In this document: positions 56,728 through 64,000 of the stretch, in pieces
Numbering within the stretch: the first letter of the stretch is position 1
Layout of the letters: each line of letters starts with the position of its first letter
Source of the DNA: CAZBXE01 sp964496125
Lineage (GTDB): Bacteria; Chlamydiota; Chlamydiia; Chlamydiales; CAZBXE01
DNA length: 64,000 nucleotides
Assembly: GCA_964496125.1 (NCBI GenBank)
Contig: CAZBXE010000004.1
Coordinates: 108,092 to 172,091 of the forward strand
Direction: 5' to 3'
The notes under the pieces: model-generated
Databases searched by the model: none
Seen by the model: only the letters and a program-made list of their open reading frames with translations
Told to the model about the DNA's origin: nothing
Translations under genes and position numbers: made by a program

Positions 56728-58752
56728 ATGTCCTCCCCCTCAGTTAAGACAATCTATAAGATCTTACTTGTTGATGATGATGAATTTGTATTACATGCTC
56801 TTTCGCAACTACTTGAAAGAGAAGGTTTTGCGTTTTCTTCTGCAGGAGGGGGCGAGGAGGCTATTGCCCTTTTAAAAAGGGAAAAGTTTGCTCTTATTCT
56901 CTGTGACCAGAGAATGCCTGGCATGAGTGGCACGGATGTGCTAAAAGAGGCGCAGAGCCTCCAGCCGGATGCAGTGCGGATCGTTCTTACGGCATGTGGC
57001 GACTTGCAGACGGCGGTGGACTCGATCAACGTCGGGAAGGTGTTTGAGTATATCCAAAAGCCTTGGGAAGAACGCTCCCTACTGCGCACATTACATCTTG
57101 CTATGGATAGCTTTTGTCTAAAAAAAGAAAATGAGCTTCTGAACGAAAAAATAAGACAGCAGCACACTCTTTTAGAAAATGACCTTAAGCTCGGCGCTCA
57201 GATCCACAAGGTGCTTTTGCTAGGTGAGATCCCAGAAAAGATTCCGGGTATTGCAATTGCGGCCATGACGATCCCATCTCGTGAGATCGACGGAGATTTC
57301 TTTGACTTTTATGAGCCCTCTTCCCAGATTTTAGATCTTGTAATTGGTGATGTGATGGGTAAGGGCATCCCTGCAGCTCTCGTGGGAACAGCCCTTAAGA
57401 CACAGCTTGCCCGGTTTGCAGTTCCCTCCCATACGGTGCATATTTATGAAAAAAAAGAGGGATGGTGGGACGATATTTTATCTCCTGTCCAGATTCTTGA
57501 AAATCTGCATCAGGAAACAGTGAATCAGCTGATAGAGCTTGATTACTTTGCCTCCCTTTTTTACGCGCGCATTGACTGGCAAGAGAGGCGGCTTTCTTTT
57601 GTCGATTGTGGATTTACAAAGCCGATCCATTACCATGCAGATACTGGGGAGTTTACAACGCTTGCGGGCCATAACTTCCCTCTGGGGGTGGTGAAGGAGT
57701 GCCACTACAGTTTAGAACAGGTTTCCTTTGCGCAAGGGGATTTCTTTCTCTTTTATTCTGACGGTGTGACTGAAGCGCAGTCTCGTGAGGGGGAGCTATA
57801 CGGCGAAAAGAGACTTTTACAGGTGCTTAGAGCTGAGAAGAACTTGCACCCTGAAGCTCTCTTGCAGAAGATTAAACAGGAAGTGCAGAGTTTTTCAGGC
57901 CGAGAAGATTTCCTCGATGACTTGACGATGATCCTCCTCAGAGTCGATCAGATTGTGCGGGAAACAAGAGATGAGCCTCGAAGTACGTTGTTTTCAACAG
58001 ACCTCTCGCAGCTTTCAGCCTTAAGGGATTACGTTCACTCTAGGTGCCTGGAGGCACCTTTTGATGGGGAGTGTTTAAGTCGTCAGCTGCAACTTGCATT
58101 GAACGAGGCATTTTGCAATATTGTGATTCATGGCTATGGGAGGCAAACCAGTGGTAAGATTGCCATTTCGTCTAGGCTGCTCTCCGATGGGATTCTTTTT
58201 GAGCTGACCGATCAAGGCAAGTCGTTTGATCCAAAAGCAATAGAAGAGCCGAATTTGGCAGGGGATAAATGTTTTGGCTTCGGGGTCTATATCATTAAAC
58301 AAGTATCAGATCGGGTAACCTATATTCCGAAAAGAGGGGATGGGGGTGTGAACCGATTGCAAATTATGAAACGTTTTAATCTATCGAGGGGGCCGATGAA
58401 GGTACTACATGAGGTGAAAGATAATGTGCTTCTGGTGGGCATGGAGGGGCAGAACTTAGACGCAAAAGAATCCCCGGTTTTTAAAGACACCATAAGCACT
58501 TTGATTGTTGATCATGACATCAATAAAGTCGTCATGGATTTGAAAGGGATTGAGTTTATCGATAGTTCAGGACTCGGTAGCATCCTTTCTATTTTACGCC
58601 TTTTGCATAGGCAAGGGGGAGATCTTAAAATAGCGGGATTGACAAAATCGGTACGAGCCATGTTCGAGCTTGTATGTATGCATAAAATATTTGAAATTTA
58701 CAATACGCCTGAGGAGGCCGTCCGTTCTTTTACACCAAGAAGCGGCAAATGA
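56728..58752 (+). CDS. Receiver-PP2C-HATPase-STAS fusion: complete partner-switching regulator
   Basis: 674 residues with AAGGAAG before the ATG. Four domains in order: receiver (10-125) with D15-D17, phospho-acceptor D60, T88 and K111; a short coiled linker (about 130-160); RsbU/SpoIIE-type PP2C phosphatase (about 175-408) with the metal residues in E-I-D-G-D-F-F-D, G-D-V-M-G-K-G, Y-S-D-G-V-T-E and D-D-L-T-M; RsbW-type anti-sigma kinase (about 420-545) with N box L-A-L-N-E-A-F-C-N, D-Q-G-K-S-F-D and G-F-G; and STAS (about 560-670) with the D-S-S-G phospho-site (S613/S614). All catalytic and acceptor residues look intact. The first three domains resemble Pseudomonas HsbR; the added STAS puts phosphatase, kinase and antagonist into one chain. 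It overlaps the sugar transferase gene by ATGA, so it probably controls it or its products. Confidence 0.92.
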   Translation: MSSPSVKTIYKILLVDDDEFVLHALSQLLEREGFAFSSAGGGEEAIALLKREKFALILCDQRMPGMSGTDVLKEAQSLQPDAVRIVLTACGDLQTAVDSINVGKVFEYIQKPWEERSLLRTLHLAMDSFCLKKENELLNEKIRQQHTLLENDLKLGAQIHKVLLLGEIPEKIPGIAIAAMTIPSREIDGDFFDFYEPSSQILDLVIGDVMGKGIPAALVGTALKTQLARFAVPSHTVHIYEKKEGWWDDILSPVQILENLHQETVNQLIELDYFASLFYARIDWQERRLSFVDCGFTKPIHYHADTGEFTTLAGHNFPLGVVKECHYSLEQVSFAQGDFFLFYSDGVTEAQSREGELYGEKRLLQVLRAEKNLHPEALLQKIKQEVQSFSGREDFLDDLTMILLRVDQIVRETRDEPRSTLFSTDLSQLSALRDYVHSRCLEAPFDGECLSRQLQLALNEAFCNIVIHGYGRQTSGKIAISSRLLSDGILFELTDQGKSFDPKAIEEPNLAGDKCFGFGVYIIKQVSDRVTYIPKRGDGGVNRLQIMKRFNLSRGPMKVLHEVKDNVLLVGMEGQNLDAKESPVFKDTISTLIVDHDINKVVMDLKGIEFIDSSGLGSILSILRLLHRQGGDLKIAGLTKSVRAMFELVCMHKIFEIYNTPEEAVRSFTPRSGK

Positions 58753-59486
58753 TCAAGCCAAAGCTTTTGAAAGGGCAGGATCGTATGGCTTTTTTAGAAC
58801 GGCTGGAAGCCAAATATGGCAACCATAAGGCCCCCCTCCGAAGAGCTCTCCATGTGCGGAAAAAATATGCATGGATGTTTGTAGTGGGGCTTACAAAAAT
58901 CTTCAAGAGGGGGCTTGATATTGTTGTTTCTAGTGTGCTCTTAATTATAGGAATGCCTCTTTTTTTTCTTCTCGCTTTGCTGATCAAACTTGAAGATGGA
59001 GGGTCTGTTTTTTTCGTGCAACCAAGAGTTGGGAAATGGGGCAGAGAGTTTGCCTTCCCTAAGTTTCGGACAATGCGTGTTGGCGCTGATCTTGAAAAAA
59101 AGAATCTTCGTTCCGATGAAGATGATCCGAAGAGATTTAAAATGAAGGAAGATCCGAGAGTAACGGACTTGGGAATTTTTTTAAGACGGACAAGCTTGGA
59201 TGAACTGCCACAGCTTTGGTGCGTTCTGAAAGGGGATATGTCTCTTGTTGGACCGAGACCGCCCCTTCCTCATGAGGTAGAGCACTACACGGTCCTCGAT
59301 AGGAAAAGGCTAGATATTGTACCTGGATTAACAGGTCTTTCTCAGGTGTCAGGTAGGTCTGAAACTCCTTACCATAAGCAGCTGCGTCTTGATTTAGAGT
59401 ATATTGAGAGTCAAAGCTTTCTTCTTGATCTTAAGCTTCTTTTGAAAACAATTCCTGCGGTTTTTTTAGGCAAGGGGGCCTACTAG
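58749..59486 (+). CDS. Polyprenyl-phosphate sugar transferase (WcaJ/PssY-like)
   Basis: 245 residues. Starts surface-polysaccharide or O-glycan synthesis by moving a sugar-1-phosphate onto undecaprenyl phosphate at the inner membrane. Order: soluble N-terminus (1-45), one hydrophobic (re-entrant) helix following K-R-G-L-D-I-V-V-S-S (about 52-80), and the cytoplasmic catalytic part with P-K-F-R-T-M, T-S-L-D-E-L-P-Q-L-W-C-V-L-K-G-D, S-L-V-G-P-R-P and P-G-L-T-G-L-S-Q-V-S-G-R. All expected residues, including the D-E pair, are present. It lacks the large N-terminal membrane domain of WcaJ, so it is the short PglC/PssY-like form. ATGA overlap with the regulator. Confidence 0.93.
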   Translation: MIKPKLLKGQDRMAFLERLEAKYGNHKAPLRRALHVRKKYAWMFVVGLTKIFKRGLDIVVSSVLLIIGMPLFFLLALLIKLEDGGSVFFVQPRVGKWGREFAFPKFRTMRVGADLEKKNLRSDEDDPKRFKMKEDPRVTDLGIFLRRTSLDELPQLWCVLKGDMSLVGPRPPLPHEVEHYTVLDRKRLDIVPGLTGLSQVSGRSETPYHKQLRLDLEYIESQSFLLDLKLLLKTIPAVFLGKGAY

Positions 59487-59489
59487 AGG

Positions 59490-60905
59490 ATGCGTTGTCT
59501 TTTGAATGCTACAGGCAGTATTAAAGAAAAGACCGCCCTAACCCATAATCTTCCCAGTCCCCTTTTGTCGGTAATAGACAAGCCAATCCTTGTGCATATT
59601 CTGGAATTTTTAGTCAGTGAAGGAGTAAAAAAGTGTGATATCATTTTGCACAAATATCCTGAGCTTATTGAAAAGGAGCTTGGAAATGGGAAGCGATGGG
59701 GGATGGAGATTACCTACCATCTTGCAAAGTCGCAAGAGGATCCTTTCTCTACCCTACGCCCTACTTTCGGACAGTGGGCAGAGGAGAGTGTTCTTTATGG
59801 AAGAGGCGATGAGCTCCCCTCTTTTTCCCTTGCAGGAGCCCAAAAGCTTGCGCAAGATGGCTCTTGCGCACTCTTTTATTATCCCTCTAAAGAGTGGTCA
59901 GGATGGGCCCTTCTTCCAGCTTCGGTATTAGCAAGAGAGGCTTTTTCTGCAGAAGAAGGCGGTGGAAAGCAGATGCTTAAGACCCGAAAACACCGCGCGT
60001 TTTCTGTACACCATCACCTATCAGTTCGTACTCTCCAAGAGTTTCAACAGGCCAATTTTAAAATGATTAGACATAGGGAACATAGAGAAAAGTTCCCTAC
60101 ATCGGCAAGAATGATCGATCCTCTTGTATGGGTATCGAGGGGAGCTAGGATTCACCCTACAAGTCTTCTTAAAGCACCTGTTTTTATTGGGGAGAATTGT
60201 GAAATTAAAGAGAGAGCAGAAATTGGACCGGATGTCGTTATAGAGAGCAACTGCATCGTCGATGCGGACACAAAAGTAAAAGACTCTGTAATCAGGCGCA
60301 ATACCTATGTGGGTGAGATGCTTGAGGTGGAAAGTAGTGTTGTAGATGGGAATCTGCTTCTTCACTTAGAATTACATACAGAACTTGACCTTGTCGACGA
60401 TTTTATCCTTTCTGACCTGAGAAGTGTACAGGGACCAAGAGCTTTTTTACATGTGGCCGAGAGGGGGGTAGCTGCCATTTTGCTCTGTCTTTTTTCCCCC
60501 CTTCTTTTCTTCATGCGACTCTTCGGCCCATTTCGAAAGACTTCCTTTGTCCTTCTCCCTACAAAGGAAGGCAAGATCCATTGGAAGGAGGGGGTAAAGC
60601 TTTCCTATGGAGAGAAGCGGTCTCTTCTTTCTTTTTTGCCCTCTCTTGTGAATGTGGTTCGGGGGGAACTCCATTTTGTAGGGGTGCCTCCGAAAGGTGT
60701 GGAGGAAATTGAGCGAATGCCTGAAGAGCTTCGAGAGCTATATCTCTTATCGAAAGCAGGTATCGCCACTTTATCGGATACTCTCCCGAAAGATAAAGAT
60801 AACCCGGAACTCTCGGCTATCCACGATGCTTTTTATAGCATGCACCACTCTTTTTGGGGGGATTGCAAGATTTTTTGGCATTTTCTTTGGAGTAGGCGGA
60901 AATGA
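59490..60905 (+). CDS. Degenerate nucleotidyltransferase-hexapeptide-sugar transferase chimera
   Basis: 471 residues with three parts. Residues 1-~200 resemble a sugar-nucleotide pyrophosphorylase, but the G-G-x-G-T-R loop reads N-A-T-G-S-I-K-E-K while L-P-S-P-L-L-S-V-I-D-K-P-I-L-V-H-I-L-E keeps the shape of the K-P-M-L-P-x-x-x-K-P segment. Residues ~212-290 show left-handed beta-helix hexapeptides (I-H-P-T-S-L-L, V-F-I-G-E-N-C-E-I, A-E-I-G-P-D-V-V-I). Residues ~320-471 follow the sugar-transferase pattern: a hydrophobic helix, L-V-N-V-V-R-G-E-L-H-F-V-G-V-P-P in place of V-L-K-G-D-M-S-L-V-G-P-R-P, and K-A-G-I-A-T-L-S. Catalytic residues of the first and last part are altered, so it may be a scaffold or allosteric partner of the preceding enzyme. 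Ends in an ATGA overlap with the next gene. Confidence 0.82.
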   Translation: MRCLLNATGSIKEKTALTHNLPSPLLSVIDKPILVHILEFLVSEGVKKCDIILHKYPELIEKELGNGKRWGMEITYHLAKSQEDPFSTLRPTFGQWAEESVLYGRGDELPSFSLAGAQKLAQDGSCALFYYPSKEWSGWALLPASVLAREAFSAEEGGGKQMLKTRKHRAFSVHHHLSVRTLQEFQQANFKMIRHREHREKFPTSARMIDPLVWVSRGARIHPTSLLKAPVFIGENCEIKERAEIGPDVVIESNCIVDADTKVKDSVIRRNTYVGEMLEVESSVVDGNLLLHLELHTELDLVDDFILSDLRSVQGPRAFLHVAERGVAAILLCLFSPLLFFMRLFGPFRKTSFVLLPTKEGKIHWKEGVKLSYGEKRSLLSFLPSLVNVVRGELHFVGVPPKGVEEIERMPEELRELYLLSKAGIATLSDTLPKDKDNPELSAIHDAFYSMHHSFWGDCKIFWHFLWSRRK

Positions 60906-62407
60906 GATACGGGGTCATTGCACTTCTTGGGGTGCCGATCGATTGCGTAAGCTTGCAAGAGAGTATCAAAAGAATTGTAACTCTCGAAGAGGAGTTTTTA
61001 GAAGATCGAAGACCACGCTATGTGAGTACGGTCAACGTAGACTTTCTCATGCAGTCCCTGTCTGTATGGCCTAGCATGACCCGTCATCCTGAGCTTTTAT
61101 GGGCCCTCCGAAAGTCAGATTTTGTCACAGCAGACGGGGCTCCTCTTGTTTTTCTTAGTTATCTTCTTGGTGATTCGCTGCCAGAGAGGGTAGCGGGCTC
61201 TGATCTTGTCCCCCTTCTTTTTGAAGAGCTAGCTCGCCAGAGGAAAAAGGTCTTCTTTTTAGGGGGAAGTCCTTCTCAGATGATGCTGGCATCTCAGAAA
61301 GTAGCTGTGCAGTATCCTGAACTTCAGATCGTCGGGGCAACTTCTCCCTTTGTTTGCGTAGAAGGAGAAGATCTTGCAGAAGCAGATGTTGTGGATAGTG
61401 CCATTGCAGAAAAGATCAATGAGGCAAAACCAGATGTTCTCTTGATTGCCCTTGGAAATCCAAAGCAAGAGATTTGGTTTCAAAGGATGCAGAAGAAACT
61501 CACAGTTCCTGTTTCCATAGGTGTGGGTGGGGTTTTTGCCTTTATCAGCGGTAGGATTCCGAGAGCGCCTAAGTTTATGCAACGGCTTGGTCTTGAATGG
61601 CTGTACCGGGTTTATCAGGAACCAAGGCGCCTTTTTACACGTTATCTTGTTGACCTTGTGAAGTTTTCCTTGATCTGCACGCCCCTTTTGATCTACACGT
61701 TTGCTCATCTGTTATTTGCGAAGAATCGAAGAAAAGAGAAGGCTCCTATCCAAAACTTTGGTGTCGGAGAGGAGGGGATTGCTGTTGTTCCTCTTGCTTT
61801 GCTAGATTCGGAACTTGCGAAAAATGCAGAAATCTTGATTTTAGACTTTGCGGGATGGGAGCATCTTAGGCCTTCCCAGCTAGGTGAGTTGATTTCCCTT
61901 TGGAACGAGCGAGACTCTGCAAGAAAAGAGCTTTTTTTTGTTCATGTTTCAGGCTCACTCCACCGTCTTTTTCTGTTTTCTCGGTTGCAGGATCTTTTTT
62001 CCCCGCTTATTCAGTCTCATGTGGGGGCTTTGGTCCGAAGGATCACGCTTGCCCCTTTTCGCAGAAGTCTCTATTTTAGCTTTGTTCAGACATCTACCTA
62101 CAGTTTGTATGGTCTGTTTGGGCAGCTAGACCGCGAACAGGTGGAGGGTAAGATTTGTACCCGGATTCTGGAAGAGAGCTCTCAGGACGTAGCTTTTATC
62201 TTAGACCTTACCTTTTGCCGGTTTATTGACAGCGCAGGAATGGGCTGGTTGCTCAAAATTCGCAGGGAGAGGCAAATCATTGACAAACCGCTCATTATCT
62301 GCGGGTTAAATGAAGACATTCGCCAAGCTCTGCATATCGTAAAAGCCCACAAACTCTTTGTGATAGAAGAGGATGTGAATAGTGCACTTCTTAAGTGTCG
62401 AGTCTGA
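60902..62407 (+). CDS. WecG/TagA/CpsF glycosyltransferase fused to two STAS domains
   Basis: 501 residues. The N-terminal 250 are a GT26 enzyme: V-N-V-D-F-L, T-A-D-G-A-P-L-V (catalytic-type Asp 78), V-F-F-L-G-G-S-P, A-L-G-N-P-K-Q-E-I-W, I-G-V-G-G-V-F-A-F-I-S-G and R-A-P-K-F-M-Q-R-L-G-L-E-W. This family adds the second sugar to undecaprenyl-linked glycans. A hydrophobic stretch (about 250-273) then leads to a first STAS-like domain (about 285-375) in which the D-S-x-G site is R-P-S-Q, and a second (about 395-501) with an intact F-I-D-S-A-G-M-G (S444). The second domain could be phosphorylated by the RsbW-type kinase of the same operon. I know of no described GT26-STAS fusion. Last gene of the four-gene run. 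Confidence 0.9.
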   Translation: MRYGVIALLGVPIDCVSLQESIKRIVTLEEEFLEDRRPRYVSTVNVDFLMQSLSVWPSMTRHPELLWALRKSDFVTADGAPLVFLSYLLGDSLPERVAGSDLVPLLFEELARQRKKVFFLGGSPSQMMLASQKVAVQYPELQIVGATSPFVCVEGEDLAEADVVDSAIAEKINEAKPDVLLIALGNPKQEIWFQRMQKKLTVPVSIGVGGVFAFISGRIPRAPKFMQRLGLEWLYRVYQEPRRLFTRYLVDLVKFSLICTPLLIYTFAHLLFAKNRRKEKAPIQNFGVGEEGIAVVPLALLDSELAKNAEILILDFAGWEHLRPSQLGELISLWNERDSARKELFFVHVSGSLHRLFLFSRLQDLFSPLIQSHVGALVRRITLAPFRRSLYFSFVQTSTYSLYGLFGQLDREQVEGKICTRILEESSQDVAFILDLTFCRFIDSAGMGWLLKIRRERQIIDKPLIICGLNEDIRQALHIVKAHKLFVIEEDVNSALLKCRV

Positions 62408-62488
62408 TAAGTTCACCTCCCCCTTGCGGTTATTGTTCAGAAGAGAGAAAATGAGGGTATACAGGTGAACAAGAGAGGGAGGGTTGTT

Positions 62489-62767
62489 ATGAGAGTGGCG
62501 ATTGCTTTAAGATGGATGCTTTGCCTTGTTTTCTTAGCAGGTGGTATTTCTACCTTAGCTGTGGGGCGCGATTCTGCCGAAAATGACCTTTATGATCGTA
62601 ATAGAGAGGGAACCGACTTTGGAGATTATGTTCCAAGAAGCCTCCGCAGTTATCCTGAGCACCCCAAGCGCACAGATAGCCGCAAGAGCTGGGAGTGGAA
62701 AACCCGCGAGAGAGAAGATAGACGTCTTATGGACAGTGGGCGCAGCAACAGTTACAGGAATTATTAG
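62489..62767 (+). CDS. Small secreted basic protein
   Basis: 92 residues from ATG 62489, which has GGAGGG five bases upstream; an in-frame GTG at 62465 lies ahead of that site and is less likely. Signal peptide A-L-R-W-M-L-C-L-V-F-L-A-G-G (about 5-24), then a short, highly charged mature part with many Arg, Asp, Glu and Tyr (D-L-Y-D-R-N-R-E, R-E-R-E-D-R-R). No Cys in the mature protein and no motif. It lies 80 bp after the glycosyltransferase-STAS gene and 54 bp before the porin-like gene. Unknown function. Confidence 0.65.
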   Translation: MRVAIALRWMLCLVFLAGGISTLAVGRDSAENDLYDRNREGTDFGDYVPRSLRSYPEHPKRTDSRKSWEWKTREREDRRLMDSGRSNSYRNY

Positions 62768-62821
62768 TTGCAAAGTTTGCCGTTTTCTCCTATCGTCCGG
62801 TAGGCTCTAGGGGATATATTC

Positions 62822-63931
62822 ATGAATTTTCAGAAGATACTTCTTTCTCTTTGCGCGATCGCCCTACTTTCAGAGACCGTGCTTGGCGTTCCACAAGACT
62901 GTGCGCGGATGACCCTTTATGGAGATTTTATTTATTGGAAAGCGGCGCAAGAGCAAATGGAGTATAGCGCTACTGGTTCTGTCTCTCTTGAGGGGCTCAT
63001 TACTGCTTTACGATCGGGCGTTGATCCTATGAACTCAGGTATAGCAGTAAACGCGAGCTTGTACGAGCCAAAATTCAACTTCAACTCTGGCTTTAGGCTA
63101 GGTGGGCTTTTTCAGTTTCCCTCTTCTGAATGGAGCTTAGATCTACGCTGGACACGTTTCCACCAAAATCAAAGGACAAAAATGGGGGTTCCTTCTACGT
63201 CCCAAAATCCTTTAGATCAACCTATTCTAGTCCCTATCACTGTCCCCCTTAGTTATTTGTTGATTGCCTTGGACAAAAGCGGTCAGGAGCCCCATCTTGA
63301 CACTTTGGCTGAGAGTCACTGGAATCTAGATTTTGATACGATTGATTTGGAATTAGGAAAGCACTGGGATGTATCTCAGTGCATCAAGGCAAAACATTTT
63401 TTGGGGCTTGAATTTGCCGGAATTCGACAGCAACAGACGATTACCTACTCTGGATTTGCTATTGAGGGAGAGCCTGTTTCCACTCACAACATCAAGAAAA
63501 ACACTTTTCATGGCGTTGGGCCCTCTCTTGGTGTTGATGGCTCGTGGCAGTTTTGCCGCAGCCTGGGTCTTTCTGTGGGTGCAAGTTTTGCACTACTCTA
63601 TGGTAACTTTGATGTTAAGGAACACGCAGCTACAGACCTTGATGGGGATCCTCAGAATTCAGCTGTTCCACCTAGCTATCTTCATTTGAACTATAAGAAT
63701 AGAAAGAGTTCAAGACTTCGTCCTAAAATGGACTTTATGGTGGGCTTTATGTATTATCTGCCTGAAGTTTGCGGTGTGGAATCGGCGATGGAGATTGCCT
63801 ACGAAGCACAGTATTGGTGGAACCAGTGGCAATGTCCAACTTCTGTGGAGAGCGGCCTTTTGACTGGTAACGCGGCACAGGGCGACCTGATGCTTTATGG
63901 CCTTACTGTAAGGCTCTTTTCGACCTTTTAA
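62822..63931 (+). CDS. MOMP/Legionella-OMP-like outer membrane beta-barrel protein
   Basis: 369 residues. Signal peptide 1-22 (L-L-S-L-C-A-I-A-L-L-S), then a Cys-containing N-terminus and alternating amphipathic strands typical of a porin: L-Y-G-D-F-I-Y-W-K-A, F-N-S-G-F-R-L-G-G-L, W-S-L-D-L-R-W-T-R-F, G-V-G-P-S-L-G-V-D-G-S-W and the end L-M-L-Y-G-L-T-V-R-L-F-S-T-F, with the terminal Phe recognised by the Bam machinery. Resembles the Lpg1974/Legionella-OMP family expanded in Waddlia and related chlamydiae, which replaces classical MOMP. Cys residues are few, so disulfide cross-linking would be limited. A third copy of the inverted-repeat element begins 17 bases after its stop. Confidence 0.88.
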   Translation: MNFQKILLSLCAIALLSETVLGVPQDCARMTLYGDFIYWKAAQEQMEYSATGSVSLEGLITALRSGVDPMNSGIAVNASLYEPKFNFNSGFRLGGLFQFPSSEWSLDLRWTRFHQNQRTKMGVPSTSQNPLDQPILVPITVPLSYLLIALDKSGQEPHLDTLAESHWNLDFDTIDLELGKHWDVSQCIKAKHFLGLEFAGIRQQQTITYSGFAIEGEPVSTHNIKKNTFHGVGPSLGVDGSWQFCRSLGLSVGASFALLYGNFDVKEHAATDLDGDPQNSAVPPSYLHLNYKNRKSSRLRPKMDFMVGFMYYLPEVCGVESAMEIAYEAQYWWNQWQCPTSVESGLLTGNAAQGDLMLYGLTVRLFSTF

Positions 63932-63947
63932 TCCTGTTTGAAGTTCA

Positions 63948-64000
63948 TATACACAAATAAGCTGAAAAGTTGGTTTCTGCCTGCGTCGGCCTAGCTCTCA
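63948..64000. repeat. 172-bp MITE-like element, copy C (cut by window end)
   Basis: Identical to copy A in all 53 visible bases and in the same orientation: TATACACAAATAAGCTGA, AAAGTTGGTTTCTGCC, then TGCGTCGGCCTAGCTCTCA. The second arm lies beyond the window. Confidence 0.93.

Noticed and set aside
1..64000. tRNA and rRNA genes
   Set aside because: No T-loop GTTCGANTC with matching acceptor stems or rRNA core sequences were noticed on either strand; a tRNAscan run would settle it.

Overview
The window reads as a chromosome segment of a chlamydia, most likely an environmental (amoeba- or arthropod-associated) member of the order Chlamydiales rather than the human pathogen genus. What points there: DNA topoisomerase I with a C-terminal SWIB domain (a chlamydial hallmark); the gene order LysM protein-pal-tolB-tolA-like-tolR-tolQ / dsbD-tatD-sdhC-sdhA-sdhB, which from memory matches the C. 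trachomatis CT601-CT591 block; trpS next to uvrB with TyrP-type aromatic amino-acid permeases; a two-domain ThyX; and a MOMP/Legionella-OMP-like beta-barrel. Genes absent from the reduced pathogens as I recall them (metK, murI, class II ribonucleotide reductase, batCDE, exopolysaccharide-type glycosyltransferases) argue for a larger, environmental genome. A 10-base N run marks the sequence as a draft assembly. I see no tRNA, rRNA, CRISPR array or transposase gene.

Layout. 1-7.3 kb: cell-envelope-type proteins (a triple NTF2-like-repeat protein cut by the window edge, a TPR membrane protein, a DMT-family transporter, a 1274-residue TPR protein). 7.6-10.2 kb: an orphan OmpR/PhoB-type response regulator facing a Cys-rich, Thr-rich secreted protein that ends in a PEP-CTERM-like tail. 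10.3-12.8 kb: a 172-bp inverted-repeat element, metK, a small secreted protein and murI. 12.8-17.3 kb (minus) and 17.4-24 kb (plus): the divergent Tol-Pal and DsbD-TatD-Sdh blocks. 24-30 kb: a GT39-like enzyme, lipoate ligase, two tandem Prx5-like proteins (one with its active-site Cys lost) and an adenosylcobalamin-type ribonucleotide reductase behind a tandem NrdR-box operator. 30-40 kb: a conserved-type hypothetical, batC-like/batD/batE, mnmA, two HTTM (gamma-carboxylase-like) membrane proteins and an inositol-monophosphatase-family enzyme. 40-45 kb: a host-attachment-family protein, a gene-poor region rich in hairpins that may encode a structured RNA, aroB and topA. 45-53.7 kb (minus): an operon hypothetical-tyrP-tyrP-trpS-uvrB, and thyX. 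53.7-56.7 kb: a second 172-bp element, a membrane protein with an HExxH motif, a small protein and rpoN.

The most striking region is 56.7-62.4 kb. Four tightly packed genes encode (1) one polypeptide with receiver, PP2C phosphatase, RsbW-type kinase and STAS domains, i.e. a whole partner-switching module, (2) a polyprenyl-phosphate sugar transferase, (3) a degenerate nucleotidyltransferase-hexapeptide-sugar-transferase chimera, and (4) a WecG/TagA/CpsF glycosyltransferase fused to two STAS domains. The layout suggests that a phospho-switch acts directly on a surface-glycan assembly line. A PEP-CTERM-like protein elsewhere in the window fits this theme, because PEP-CTERM/exosortase systems are usually tied to exopolysaccharide loci; no exosortase gene is in view.

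Several gene starts are revised from the longest open frame using Shine-Dalgarno sites, overlaps and family N-termini: pal, dsbD, sdhA, sdhB (apparent AUU start), the RNR, trpS, uvrB, both tyrP copies and the small secreted protein near 62.5 kb.
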